Positions 36,908 through 48,673 of a DNA stretch of 64,000 bases are shown piece by piece. Origin of the DNA: Thauera carbonicopians. Lineage in GTDB: Bacteria > Pseudomonadota > Gammaproteobacteria > Burkholderiales > Rhodocyclaceae. The notes beneath the pieces were generated by a model that made no database searches, had not been told where the DNA came from, and worked only from the letters and a program-made list of their open reading frames with translations. Within the stretch, counting starts at the first letter, position 1; each line of letters opens with the position of its first letter. The position numbers were made by a program, and so were the translations under genes. Location: positions 186,001-250,000 of the forward strand of contig NZ_JANUXN010000003.1 of assembly GCF_025699485.1 (NCBI RefSeq). The letters run 5' to 3'.

Positions 36908-36950
36908 CGCTGTCGCAGCGGCTGCCTCGATGCAGGCCGCTGCGGCAGCG
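36908..36950. terminator. Stem-loop between convergent units
   Basis: A 15-bp stem with one G-T pair (CGCTGTCGCAGCGGC and its partner) and a 13-nt loop lies between the CoA-transferase end and the small sulfur-operon ORF. There is no T tract on either side, so it may be only an RNA-stabilising or Rho-associated hairpin. Confidence 0.4.
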
Positions 36951-36960
36951 CCTCCGGGCT

Positions 36961-37128
36961 TCAGCGTCCCGAGCAGTGCCCGCCCGAGGCCGCCTGCCCG
37001 CTGCCGAGGGCGAAGGGCGGCGGCTCCAGGCGCACGCCGCGGGTATCGAAGGTGTCCAGCGCCACCAGTGCCAGCACCGCCAGCCAGAACACCGCATTGA
37101 CGAGGCGGAAGAGCTTCTTGCCGTTCAT
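36961..37128 (-). CDS. 55-residue single-TM protein in the sulfur operon
   Basis: This short ORF begins MNGKKLFRLVNAVFWLAV, with a positive N-terminus and one hydrophobic segment (about residues 8-25). It ends in a polar tail with a Cys (GGHCSGR). A GGGGAAG sequence lies 4 bases before the ATG, and the ORF starts 12 bp after the YeeE stop on the same strand. This makes it a plausible third gene of the rhodanese-YeeE operon. Codon use resembles its neighbours. The function is unknown; an accessory subunit of the transporter is possible. Confidence 0.55.
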   Translation of the reverse strand: MNGKKLFRLVNAVFWLAVLALVALDTFDTRGVRLEPPPFALGSGQAASGGHCSGR

Positions 37129-37140
37129 GGTTCTTCCCCC

Positions 37141-38334
37141 TCAGCTACCGATGCGGCGTCGGATGCGCACGCCGATGATCGAACCGGCGAAGGCGAGCGC
37201 GAACCACACCCAGCCGTGCAGGCTGGCCGAGGCGATGCCGCCCAGGTAGGCGCCGACGTTGCAGCCGAAGGCCATGCGCGAGCTGTAGCCCATCACCAGG
37301 CCGGCGACGCAGGCGGCGATCAAGCGGCGGTTCGACGGCAGCCTGAAGTCCGCCGGGCCGTTCCAGCGCGACGCGGCCAGCGCGCCGTAGAGCAGGCCGA
37401 GGTTGGTCACCGAGGTGATGTCGGCCAGCAAGGGCTCGGCCAGCCGGGTGGCGTGCGGCTCGACGCCCCAGAAGGGATCGCCGACCGGGCTCCAGCCCAG
37501 CGCCGAAGCGATCTTGGCGCCCCATACGCCGATGCCGTAGACGATGCCCCAGGGCTGGCCGGCGACGATCAGGTGCAGGCCGTACAGCGCCGCCAGCAGC
37601 AGTGCGCCCAGCCACCAGCGGCGAGCCCAGCGGCTGCCGGCGCGGGCTGTTTCGGCGGCGGGGACGAAGCTCGCCGTGCCGGCGCGCATCACCTGCTGGG
37701 CAGCATCCTGCGGCGTCGGGGTCGGTGACGCCGCAGGCTGCGAGGCGGCGGATTGCGCTTGGGCGCGACCGGCCAGCCAGGCCACCAGGCCGCAGCCGGC
37801 AACGGTCAGCGCGAGTGCGGTGGGCCAGCCCCAGGCCAGCAGATCCACCGCCGGCAGGCCGCCGAGGGCGATCCAGCCGGGCTGGTGCGAGGCGCCGACG
37901 AAGCTGCCGAGGGCGAAGGTCGGCAGCACCGCGAAGGACAGCGGCGCCCCGGCGCCGGCCTTGTACAGCGTGCCGGAGCCGCAGCCGTCGGCCAGTTGCA
38001 TCGCGGCGCCGAACAGGAAGGCGCCGAGCACCAGGCTGATCGTCAGCGGCGCCACCGCGCCGACCAGTTCGCCGCCGCTGCCGGCGATCAGCGGCAGGCT
38101 GACGGCGGCGGCGAGCACCATCAGCAGCATCTGCGCCCACAGTCCCTGCGGGTCGCGGTGTTCGATGAAATCGCGCCAGCCGGTGGTGAAGCCGAAGCGG
38201 GCGCCTTGCAGCACCGCGCCGAAACCGATCCCGAGCAGGGTCAGCAGGCCCTGGCGCACGCCGGCGGCGTAAGCCACCGCCAGCACGCCGGCCAGGCCGC
38301 CGGCGATCAGCAGCAAACGAAAGAACCAAGGCAT
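37141..38334 (-). CDS. YeeE/YedE family sulfur-compound transporter
   Basis: This 397-residue inner-membrane protein belongs to the YeeE/YedE family, whose TsuA members import thiosulfate. The two repeats each carry the conserved Cys in Gly-rich loops: LADGCGSGTLYKAG (Cys near residue 116) and FGCNVGAYLGGI near the C-terminus. A Pro/Ala/Thr-rich linker separates the halves. GGAAGGGG lies before the ATG at 38334; a GTG nine bases upstream is the alternative. The rhodanese gene is 18 bp upstream, which fits thiosulfate or sulfane-sulfur uptake and transfer. Confidence 0.9.
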   Translation of the reverse strand: MPWFFRLLLIAGGLAGVLAVAYAAGVRQGLLTLLGIGFGAVLQGARFGFTTGWRDFIEHRDPQGLWAQMLLMVLAAAVSLPLIAGSGGELVGAVAPLTISLVLGAFLFGAAMQLADGCGSGTLYKAGAGAPLSFAVLPTFALGSFVGASHQPGWIALGGLPAVDLLAWGWPTALALTVAGCGLVAWLAGRAQAQSAASQPAASPTPTPQDAAQQVMRAGTASFVPAAETARAGSRWARRWWLGALLLAALYGLHLIVAGQPWGIVYGIGVWGAKIASALGWSPVGDPFWGVEPHATRLAEPLLADITSVTNLGLLYGALAASRWNGPADFRLPSNRRLIAACVAGLVMGYSSRMAFGCNVGAYLGGIASASLHGWVWFALAFAGSIIGVRIRRRIGS

Positions 38335-38352
38335 CGCAATCACCCCTTCCGC

Positions 38353-39342
38353 TTACTCGAAGGCCCGCTTGAGGTCCTGCACCAGCACGGTGAAGCGCGA
38401 CGGCTGGTTTTCCATCGGCAGGCCGCTCAGGCTCCAATCGACCATCGACTCGGGGTAGAGCTTGACCGCCGTGTTGCCGGCGATTTCCGACAGCACGAAC
38501 CAGTTCGTCGCCGCCCAGTGGCCGGTGTTGCAGAAGGACACCGCCGGCCCGCTGGCGGCGCCGGTCTGCGCGGCCAGCGCCTTCAGCTCCTCGGCCGGCT
38601 TCAGCGTGGTGCCGCCCTTGACGAAGAACTGGGCGTTGTCGAAGGACTGTGCGCCGGGCAGGGTGCCGTAGCGCGCGGCGGCATCGACGCGGACTTCACC
38701 GCTGAAGAAGCGCGGTGGGCGGGCATCGAGCAGCAGCGGCGCCGACGAGGACTGGATCGCGCCGGCGAGTTCCTCGCGGCTGACGATCTGGTCCTGGTCG
38801 TAGCGGTACTCGAACCGGCTGGGCGCCACGTCGGGCACGGCCTTGTCGAGCGCGCCGCCGCTGCCGGCCCACAGCTTGGTGCCGCCGTCGAGGATCGACA
38901 GGCGGCTCAGGCCGCCGACTTTCAGCGTCCAGTACACCCGCGCCGCGGCGCCGAAATCCGTATGCGTGGCGCCGCCATGGACGACGACGACGTGGGTGCT
39001 GTCGTCGATGCCCGCCTTGCGCAGCAGTTCGGTCAGCTTCGCTGCGGGCACGAGCTGGCCGGCGTTGCTCTGCGGGCCGCGGAACGTACCGTAAGGGGTG
39101 TTGATGGCGCCGGGGATATGGCCTTCGGCGTAGTCCTTGGGCGGGCGGATGTCGAGGATGCGCACGTCGGCCCGGCCGAGCAGGGGGCGCAGCTCCGCCG
39201 GTGTCAGCAGCGGCGCGTGGGTGTGTGCGGCGGCTGGCCGGGAAACGGTGGCCGGCTGGGTGCCGGCGCTCGTGTCGGCATGGACCGGTAGTGCGAGGAT
39301 GGTGCCGGCCAGCGCCAGCAGGGCGATGGTCTTGTTCAGCAT
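38353..39342 (-). CDS. Exported two-domain rhodanese (sulfurtransferase)
   Basis: This 329-residue protein starts with a signal peptide (MLNKTIALLALAGTILALPVHA) and has two rhodanese domains. The C-terminal domain has the active-site Cys in SFCNTGHWA, which would carry the persulfide. The N-terminal domain shows VVVHGGATHT, with no Cys at that place, so it is structural. It should act in the periplasm on thiosulfate or another sulfane donor and supply the YeeE transporter encoded just downstream. Confidence 0.88.
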   Translation of the reverse strand: MLNKTIALLALAGTILALPVHADTSAGTQPATVSRPAAAHTHAPLLTPAELRPLLGRADVRILDIRPPKDYAEGHIPGAINTPYGTFRGPQSNAGQLVPAAKLTELLRKAGIDDSTHVVVVHGGATHTDFGAAARVYWTLKVGGLSRLSILDGGTKLWAGSGGALDKAVPDVAPSRFEYRYDQDQIVSREELAGAIQSSSAPLLLDARPPRFFSGEVRVDAAARYGTLPGAQSFDNAQFFVKGGTTLKPAEELKALAAQTGAASGPAVSFCNTGHWAATNWFVLSEIAGNTAVKLYPESMVDWSLSGLPMENQPSRFTVLVQDLKRAFE

Positions 39343-39581
39343 GGTGCGTCCTTGGGGTCGGGGCGGGCCCGTTCGGGCCGTGGCCTGTATGCAGGCTCTG
39401 GTGAGACAAGCGTGGATGAGGGCGAATTCTAATGGGAGGGCGAATGGCAAAAAAGATATTTGAGATTAATTATTAAGAACTCCGAGGAATTAGCTGAAGC
39501 CCGTGACGGCGTGCGCTTCTGCATCGGTGGCTTTCGGGCGATAGTGGCTGCCTTGCCGGCAATGCCAAGCAATGACCTGCC

Positions 39582-40211
39582 ATGAATCGACGACATTTCA
39601 TCCTTGCCCTGGCGCTCGCCGCGCTGTCCGCCGCCTGCGGGCGCGAGATCGAGCTGCCCGCACTGGCCGACGGCGCGCGGGTGCTCGCCTTCGGCGACAG
39701 CGTCACCTACGGCACCGGTGCGGGCGCAGACGAGGACTGGCCCGCGCTGCTGGCGGCGGCGACCGGCTGGGAGGTCGTGAACGCCGGCATCCCGGGCGAC
39801 ACCGCGCAGGCGGGCCGGCACAGGCTGCCGGAGCTGCTCGACGAGTTCGCGCCGGCGCTGGTGCTGGTCGAGATCGGCGGCAACGATTTCCTGCGCCGCC
39901 GCAGCGAACCGGAGGTCAAGGAGGATCTGCGCCAGATCGTGCGCACGGCGCGGGCAGGCGGCGCGCAGGTGGTGCTGGTCGGCGTGCCGGCGCTGTCGCT
40001 GTCGGGCGCCGTCATCGGCCGCCTGGCCGATTCGCCGATCTACGCCGCGCTGGCTGACGAGGAAGGCGTGCCGCTGGTGCCGGACGTGTTCGCCGACGTG
40101 CTGTCGCAGGCCGAACTGCGCGCCGACCGCATCCACCCCAATGCGCAGGGCTATCGCCGCATGGCGGACGGCATCCACGCGCGGCTGCGCGAGATCGGGC
40201 TGGCGCGCTGA
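39582..40211 (+). CDS. SGNH/GDSL esterase, predicted lipoprotein
   Basis: This 209-residue SGNH hydrolase is of the TesA/arylesterase type. Block I is FGDSVTYG with the catalytic Ser. Block II has the Gly in NAGIPGDTA, block III is IGGNDFLRR, and block V is DRIHPNAQGY with Asp and His. The N-terminus MNRRHFILALALAALSAAC contains a lipobox, so it is probably lipid-anchored in the periplasm. The 239-bp gap upstream, shared with the divergent rhodanese gene, is unusually AT-rich near 39450-39480 and probably holds both promoters. Confidence 0.88.
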   Translation: MNRRHFILALALAALSAACGREIELPALADGARVLAFGDSVTYGTGAGADEDWPALLAAATGWEVVNAGIPGDTAQAGRHRLPELLDEFAPALVLVEIGGNDFLRRRSEPEVKEDLRQIVRTARAGGAQVVLVGVPALSLSGAVIGRLADSPIYAALADEEGVPLVPDVFADVLSQAELRADRIHPNAQGYRRMADGIHARLREIGLAR

Positions 40212-40245
40212 GCGGCGGCGCCACCGCGGCGAAGACCGGGCGGTA

Positions 40246-40953
40246 TCAGTCGCCCGTCGGCGACAGGCGGAAGGCCCGCACTTCGTCGAGCTTGCGCAGT
40301 TCTTCCGCCAGCGTGCGCAGGTTGCCTTGCTGGCTGGTGCGGATGGTCATGCGGTATTCGAAGTACAGCCCGTCGTCCGAGACGCGGTAGTTCATGTTGG
40401 CCACGGTGAAATCGTGCCGGGCGAGCAGCGCGCGCACTTCCTCCTCGTTCATCGCATGGCCGCGATCGAAGCGGATGGTGTGCTGGGCATACAGGTGCGA
40501 GGGCAGGCGGATCTCGATCCAGCGGAAGGCCGCCAGCGTGCCGAGCGTGATCAGCGTGGCGAACACCGCCGGGAAGTAGAAGCCGATGCCCATCAGGATG
40601 CCGATCGCGGCGGTCATCCAGATCGAGGCCGCGGTGGTCAGCCCGCGCACGCTGAGCCCTTCCTTGAAGATCACGCCGGCGCCGAGAAAGCCGATGCCGG
40701 TCATGATGCCCTGCGCCATGCGCGTCGGGTCGGTGCGCACGGTTTCCATCGGCACGCCGGGCAGCCAGGACCACTGGTACAGCGTCACCAGCATCAGCAG
40801 GCTGGAGGCGACGCAGACCAGCGAATGCGTGCGGAAGCCCGCCGGGCGGCCGTGGTAGCTGCGTTCGAGGCCGATGACGCCGCCGGCGCCGAGCGCGGCC
40901 AGCAGATGGACGGAGATGTTCGCCAGGTCGGCGTGCATGTTCGGTGGGCTCAT
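40246..40953 (-). CDS. MgtC/SapB family protein
   Basis: This 235-residue inner-membrane protein has the MgtC/SapB signatures GGVIGLERSYHGRPAGFRTH, RMAQGIMTGIGFLGAGVIFK and GLTTAASIW, then a C-terminal ACT-like soluble domain. In pathogens MgtC supports growth at low magnesium and modulates the F-type ATPase; in environmental bacteria its role is unclear. It is convergent with the GDSL esterase and lies 41 bp upstream of livF on the same strand, probably as a separate unit. Confidence 0.88.
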   Translation of the reverse strand: MSPPNMHADLANISVHLLAALGAGGVIGLERSYHGRPAGFRTHSLVCVASSLLMLVTLYQWSWLPGVPMETVRTDPTRMAQGIMTGIGFLGAGVIFKEGLSVRGLTTAASIWMTAAIGILMGIGFYFPAVFATLITLGTLAAFRWIEIRLPSHLYAQHTIRFDRGHAMNEEEVRALLARHDFTVANMNYRVSDDGLYFEYRMTIRTSQQGNLRTLAEELRKLDEVRAFRLSPTGD

Positions 40954-40994
40954 CGGAGTCTCCTTGCCGAAGCGTTCTCGTTCTTCCTGCCGGC

Positions 40995-41707
<713 letters not shown>

Positions 41708-41711
<4 letters not shown>

Positions 41712-42570
41712 GCCGTGGCCCCTCCCGTCGTCACCGCAGTGTCCTGCGCATCTTCGTCGTCGTCCTCGCCGAGGTAGGCCTTGACCACCTCGGGGTCGTT
41801 CCTGACCTGCTCCGGCGTGCCCTCGGCGATCTTGCGGCCGTAGCTGATCACGCCGATGTGGTCGGAGACGTTCATCACCACGCTCATGTCGTGCTCGATC
41901 AGCAGGATGGCGATGCCCAGCTCCCGGCACAGGTAGAGCAGCAGTGCGTTCAGCTCGGCCGATTCGCGCGGGTTGAGGCCGGCGGCGGGCTCGTCCAGGC
42001 ACAGCAGCACCGGATCGACGCACAGCGCGCGGGCGATCTCGATGCGGCGCTGGATGCCGTAGGGCAGCGCGCCGGCGGCGTGGTCGGCGAGGTGTTCGAG
42101 CCGCAGCCGTTTCAGCCACGTTGCCGCGCGCTCGATCGCCTCCTGCTCGGCCTGGCGGTAGCCGGGCAGGCCGAGCAGGCCGGCGATGGAGAACTTCGAG
42201 GCGCGCTGCAGCACGTTGTGCTGGGCGACGATCAGGTTCTCCAGCACCGTCATCTTCGGGAACAGGCGGATGTTCTGGAAGGTGCGCACGACCTGGGCGT
42301 CGCGCGCGACGCGGTGGCTGGGCAGCGCTTCCAGGCGCATTTCGCCGTGCTGCGGGTGGGCCAGGCGCAGGCTGCCGGTGGTCGGCTTGTAGAAGCCGGT
42401 CAGGCAGTTGAACAGCGTGGTCTTGCCCGCGCCGTTGGGGCCGATGATGCCGGTGATGCTGGCGGCCGGCACGTCCAGCGACAGGTCGTCGATGGCGACC
42501 AGGCCGCCGAAGCGCATCGTCAGCTTCTGCACCGACAACAGCGTGGCGGGCGTGTTCAGGGCGGCGGCAT

Positions 42571-42574
<4 letters not shown>
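41708..42574 (-). CDS. livG: Branched-chain amino acid ABC transporter ATPase LivG
   Basis: This 288-residue ABC ATPase has GPNGAGKTT, a Q-loop in FQNIRLF, a short signature region ending in RRIEIARAL, and [13 protein letters not shown]. The LivG-type C-terminus has [25 protein letters not shown] short Ala/Thr-rich N-terminus precedes the first strand. It is coupled to livM and livF by four-base overlaps. Confidence 0.93.
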
Positions 42575-44819
<2,245 letters not shown>

Positions 44820-44847
44820 GATGTCTCCCGTGGGGGCACGGCGCTGT

Positions 44848-44886
44848 CGCCCGCCGCCGGCCCGTGACGGGCGAGCGGCGGGGCGC
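44848..44886 (-). promoter_or_regulatory. Intercistronic hairpin livK-livH
   Basis: A G+C-rich inverted repeat (CGCCCGCCGC pairing with GCGGCG-GGGCG across a shorter inner stem) lies in the gap between the binding-protein gene and livH. Such hairpins often stabilise the abundant upstream binding-protein mRNA. There is no T tract. Confidence 0.4.
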
Positions 44887-44981
44887 CGTTCCTTGAAGTG
44901 GTCCCGTCCGTGCCGCCGCGAAACCGGGCGGTACGGAAGGTGGCCGGTGAACTCAGGCGCCGCGCGGGCGGCGCCGGACCA

Positions 44982-46079
44982 TCATTTGACGTAGTCGTAC
45001 TGGCCGCCCTGCCAGCGGTAGACGACGAAGCCGGGCACGTTCAGGTCGCCCTTCGGACCGAAGGCGAGGTCGCCGATCACGGTCTTGAAGTTGCCGCCGC
45101 GCATCGCCTTTTCCAGGTCGGCGTACTTGGTGCTGTTGGCCGCGGTCGCCACCTGCTCGAACAACTGCATTGCGGCATAGGCGTACAGCACGTAGCCCTC
45201 CGGCTCGACCTTGGCGGCGCGGAACTTCTCCACCACCGGCGCGGCGTCGGGGTTCTTGCGCGCATCGGGCGAGAAGGTGAACAGCACGTTGTCGGCGGCC
45301 GGGCCGGCGGCGGTGACCAACTCGGCATTGGTCATGGTGTCGCCGCCCATCACCGTCAGCTGCAGGCCGGCGGCCTGGGCCTGGCGCAGGATCAGTGCGA
45401 CTTCGGTGTGGTAGCCGCCGAAGGCCATCACGTCGACGCCGGCCTGCTTGAACTTGGCGATCAGGCTGGAGTAGTCGCGCTCGCCGGCGGTGATCGATTC
45501 GCGCAACGAGGGCTTGAGGCCCTTGTCGCTCATCGCCTTGGCCATCTCGTCGGCCAGGCCCTTGCCGTAGGCGCTCTTGTCGTCGACCACCGCGACCTTC
45601 CGGTCCTTGAAGTTGTCGGCGATGTAGCCGCCGGCCACCAGGCCCTGCTGGTCGTCGCGGCCCATGATGCGGAAGACGTTGGGCAGGCCGCGCTCGGTGA
45701 CCTGCGGATTGGTCGACACCGTGGCGACCAGGATGTCGGCGTCGGCATAGACGTCGGAGGCGGGAATCGTCGAGCTGGAGCACCAGTGGCCGTGCATGTA
45801 GACGATGCCCTTGTTCACCATGGTGTTGGCGACCGATACCGCCTGCTTCGGATCGCAGGCATCGTCGCCCACTTCCAGCTTCAGCTTCTGGCCGAGTACG
45901 CCGCCGCGGGCGTTGATGTCGGCGATCGCCATTTCGGCGCCCTTGCGGATCTGGTCGCCGGCCGAAGCGTACTGGCCGGTCATCGGCCCGGCGATGGCGA
46001 CCGTCAGGTCGGCCAGCGCGGCGCCGGAAAAGCCGCCGAGCGCGAGCAGGGCGGCGGCGAGCAGGGTTTGCTTCTTCAT
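44982..46079 (-). CDS. livK: Branched-chain amino acid binding protein LivK/LivJ-like
   Basis: This 365-residue periplasmic protein has a signal peptide MKKQTLLAAALLALGGFSGA ending before ADLTVAIAGPMTG, then the Peripla_BP_6 fold. The binding region includes HWCSSSTIPASDVY, STNPQVTERG and MGRDDQQG. AAGGAG lies before the ATG. It is the first gene of the liv operon. The ligand is likely leucine, isoleucine or valine, but related proteins bind aromatic compounds or amides. Confidence 0.9.
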   Translation of the reverse strand: MKKQTLLAAALLALGGFSGAALADLTVAIAGPMTGQYASAGDQIRKGAEMAIADINARGGVLGQKLKLEVGDDACDPKQAVSVANTMVNKGIVYMHGHWCSSSTIPASDVYADADILVATVSTNPQVTERGLPNVFRIMGRDDQQGLVAGGYIADNFKDRKVAVVDDKSAYGKGLADEMAKAMSDKGLKPSLRESITAGERDYSSLIAKFKQAGVDVMAFGGYHTEVALILRQAQAAGLQLTVMGGDTMTNAELVTAAGPAADNVLFTFSPDARKNPDAAPVVEKFRAAKVEPEGYVLYAYAAMQLFEQVATAANSTKYADLEKAMRGGNFKTVIGDLAFGPKGDLNVPGFVVYRWQGGQYDYVK

Positions 46080-46433
46080 GGAACGTCTCCTTTGTTGTTT
46101 GATTCGAGCGGGTGTGAACTTCGGCTGCAGAGCCTGCGTTGATCCCGTCCCGTAAAGGTAAGCGAATTTCCCCGCCTTGCCATCCGTGGCGACCCTCAGG
46201 CCGAGGAATGTCGGTCGGCGGCGTCGGGCGCGGGGCTCTGCGCCCCGGGCGCTCAATGTCTCAAGTTCGCGGCCTTCTCCGCTCTGATCGGGATCAAAGC
46301 TCCGTCATCGGCGGGCCCGCGACGCACTGCCGCATGCGCCGGCTGCGTGAGCGCTGCGGGCCATGGTGTAACATCCCCGCCAATCGTTTTGCCGCCGGCC
46401 GTCTGGCAGCGGCTTCTTCCGGGTAGATAATCC
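46080..46433. promoter_or_regulatory. Divergent promoter region livK / gshA with possible FNR-type box
   Basis: This 354-bp gap has no gene. It should hold both divergent promoters. CTGAT-CGGG-ATCAA (46284-46297) matches the FNR/ANR dyad TTGAT-N4-ATCAA with one mismatch. TAACAT at 46369-46374 may be a -10 box for gshA. Both are weak candidates. Confidence 0.35.
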
Positions 46434-47732
46434 ATGGTTCCGCACCTCACCACCGCACTCACCGGGCCACTGCTCGAACTGGAGCGCCAGTTCCTCGACA
46501 ACGCCTGCGATATCGAAAAGTGGTTCCGCACCCAGTGGCAGGACCACATGCCGCCCTTCTACGGCTCGACCGACCTGCGCAACTCGGGCTTCAAGCTCGC
46601 GCCGGTCGACCTGAACCTGTTCCCGGGTGGCTTCAACAACCTCAACGACGCCTTCATGCCGCTGTGTGTGCAGGCCGCCCAGGTCGCGATCGAGCGCATC
46701 TGCCCCGACGCCGGCAAGCTGCTGCTGATCCCCGAGAACCACACCCGCAACCAGTTCTACCTGCAGAACGTGGCCAAGCTGGTGTCCATTCTGCGCCTGA
46801 CCGGACTGGAAGTGCGCATCGGCAGCCTGCTGCCCGAGATCACCGAGCCGACCGTGATCGAGCTCGCCAACGGCACTGCGCTGACGCTGGAGCCGCTGCG
46901 GCGCAGCAGCAGCCGCGTCGGCCTGGACGGTTTCAGCCCCTGCGCGGTGCTGTTGAACAACGACCTGTCGGCGGGGATTCCGCCGGTGCTGCAGGGCCTG
47001 GACGAGCAGTGGCTGATCCCGCCGCTGCACGCCGGCTGGCATGCGCGCCGCAAGTCCAAGCACGCCGAGTGCTACGACCGCGTGGCGCGCGAGTTCGCCG
47101 CCGCGATCGGCATCGACCCGTGGCGCATCAACCCCGAGTTCGGCGTCTGCGGCCAGATCAACTTCCAGGAGCGCACCGGCGAGGAATGCCTGGCGGCGCA
47201 GGTCGATTCGCTGCTGACCCGCATCCGCGCCAAGTACAAGGAATACGGCGTCAGCGACGAGCCCTTCGTCGTCGTCAAGGCCGATGCCGGCACCTACGGC
47301 ATGGGCGTGATGACGGTCAAGGACGCTTCCGAAGTGGTCGGCCTGAATCGCCGCCAGCGCAACAAGATGGCGGTGGTCAAGGAAGGCCTGCAGGTGCACG
47401 AGGTCATCATCCAGGAAGGCGTGCATACCTTCGAGACGGTCGAGGACGGCGTCGCCGAGCCGGTCGTCTACATGATGGACCACTACGTCGTCGGCGGCTT
47501 CTACCGCGTGCATACCGAGCGCGGCCGCGACGAGAACCTCAACGCGCCGGGCATGCACTTCAAGCCGCTGGCCTTCGACACCTGCTGCACGCTGCCCGAC
47601 GTCGCGCAGGGGCCGGACGCGCCGCCCAACCGCTTCTACGCCTACGGCGTGGTCGCGCGCCTGGCGCTGCTGGCGGCCTCGGTCGAGATCGAGGAAACCG
47701 CGCCGCTCGAGGAACTCGGAGAGGCGGCATGA
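46434..47732 (+). CDS. gshA: Glutamate-cysteine ligase, proteobacterial GshA type
   Basis: This 432-residue protein matches the glutamate-cysteine ligase type found in betaproteobacteria and acidithiobacilli, distinct from E. coli GshA. Recognition rests on the full-length pattern, including LNLFPGGFNNLNDAF, IPENHTRNQFYL, KADAGTYGMGVMTVK and EPVVYMMDHYVVGGFYRVHT. It joins glutamate and cysteine with ATP. gshB begins inside its stop codon (ATGA), so both steps of glutathione synthesis are coupled. Confidence 0.92.
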   Translation: MVPHLTTALTGPLLELERQFLDNACDIEKWFRTQWQDHMPPFYGSTDLRNSGFKLAPVDLNLFPGGFNNLNDAFMPLCVQAAQVAIERICPDAGKLLLIPENHTRNQFYLQNVAKLVSILRLTGLEVRIGSLLPEITEPTVIELANGTALTLEPLRRSSSRVGLDGFSPCAVLLNNDLSAGIPPVLQGLDEQWLIPPLHAGWHARRKSKHAECYDRVAREFAAAIGIDPWRINPEFGVCGQINFQERTGEECLAAQVDSLLTRIRAKYKEYGVSDEPFVVVKADAGTYGMGVMTVKDASEVVGLNRRQRNKMAVVKEGLQVHEVIIQEGVHTFETVEDGVAEPVVYMMDHYVVGGFYRVHTERGRDENLNAPGMHFKPLAFDTCCTLPDVAQGPDAPPNRFYAYGVVARLALLAASVEIEETAPLEELGEAA

Positions 47733-48673
47733 AGTTCGCCTTCATCCTTGATCCGCTCGACGGGCTGAAGGCCTACAAGGATTCCAGCATCGCGATCATG
47801 CGCGCCGCCGCAGCGCGCGGCCACGAGGTGTGGACCTTGCAGCGCGGCGCGCTGACCTGGCGCGACGGCGCGGTGTCTGCACGCGCGCTGCCGATCAGGC
47901 TGCTGGCCGGCGACAAGCCCTGGTACGAGCCCGCCGAGCCGGAGCAGGCGCTGTCGCTGGCGGAATTCGATGCCGTGCTGATGCGCCAGGACCCGCCGTT
48001 CGACTTCGAGTACGTCACCGCCACTTGGCTGCTGGAAGACGCGATGCAGGCCGGCGCAAGGGTGTTCAACGACCCGCGCGCGATCCGCGACCATTCCGAG
48101 AAGCTCGCCATCACCGAATTCCCGCAGTTCATGGCCACCTCGCTGGTGGCGCGCGACGCGGTCGACATCCAGGCCTTCATCGACGAGATCGGCGACGTCA
48201 TCCTGAAGCCGCTCGACGGCATGGGCGGCAGCCAGATCTTCCGCGTCAGGAAGGACGACCCCAACCGCAACGTCATCATCGAGACGCTGACCCAGGAAGG
48301 CGCGCGCACCATCATGGCGCAGCGCTACCTGCCGCAGATCGCCGACGGCGACAAGCGGGTGCTGATCATCGGCGGCGAAGTCGTGCCGTATTCGCTGGCG
48401 CGCATTCCGCAAGCCGGCGAGACGCGCGGCAACCTCGCCGCCGGCGGCCGCGGCGTGGCGATGCCGCTGACCGAACGTGAACGCGAGATCGCCGAATACC
48501 TCGCGCCCATCCTGTGGCAGCGCGGGCTGCTGATCGTCGGTCTCGACGTCATCGGCGGCCATCTCACCGAGATCAACGTCACCAGCCCCACCTGCATGGT
48601 CGAGATCGCCACCCAGCAGGGTTTCGACGTCGCCGGCCTGGTCATCGACAAGCTGGAGCGGGCCTGCGCCTGA
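47729..48673 (+). CDS. gshB: Glutathione synthetase
   Basis: This 314-residue ATP-grasp enzyme adds glycine to gamma-glutamylcysteine. Visible features are FILDPLDGLKAYKDSS at the N-terminus, VLMRQDPPFDFEY, KPLDGMGGSQIFR, and INVTSPTCMVEI at the metal/ATP site. The length fits GshB (about 315). It overlaps gshA upstream and apbE downstream. Confidence 0.95.
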   Translation: MKFAFILDPLDGLKAYKDSSIAIMRAAAARGHEVWTLQRGALTWRDGAVSARALPIRLLAGDKPWYEPAEPEQALSLAEFDAVLMRQDPPFDFEYVTATWLLEDAMQAGARVFNDPRAIRDHSEKLAITEFPQFMATSLVARDAVDIQAFIDEIGDVILKPLDGMGGSQIFRVRKDDPNRNVIIETLTQEGARTIMAQRYLPQIADGDKRVLIIGGEVVPYSLARIPQAGETRGNLAAGGRGVAMPLTEREREIAEYLAPILWQRGLLIVGLDVIGGHLTEINVTSPTCMVEIATQQGFDVAGLVIDKLERACA

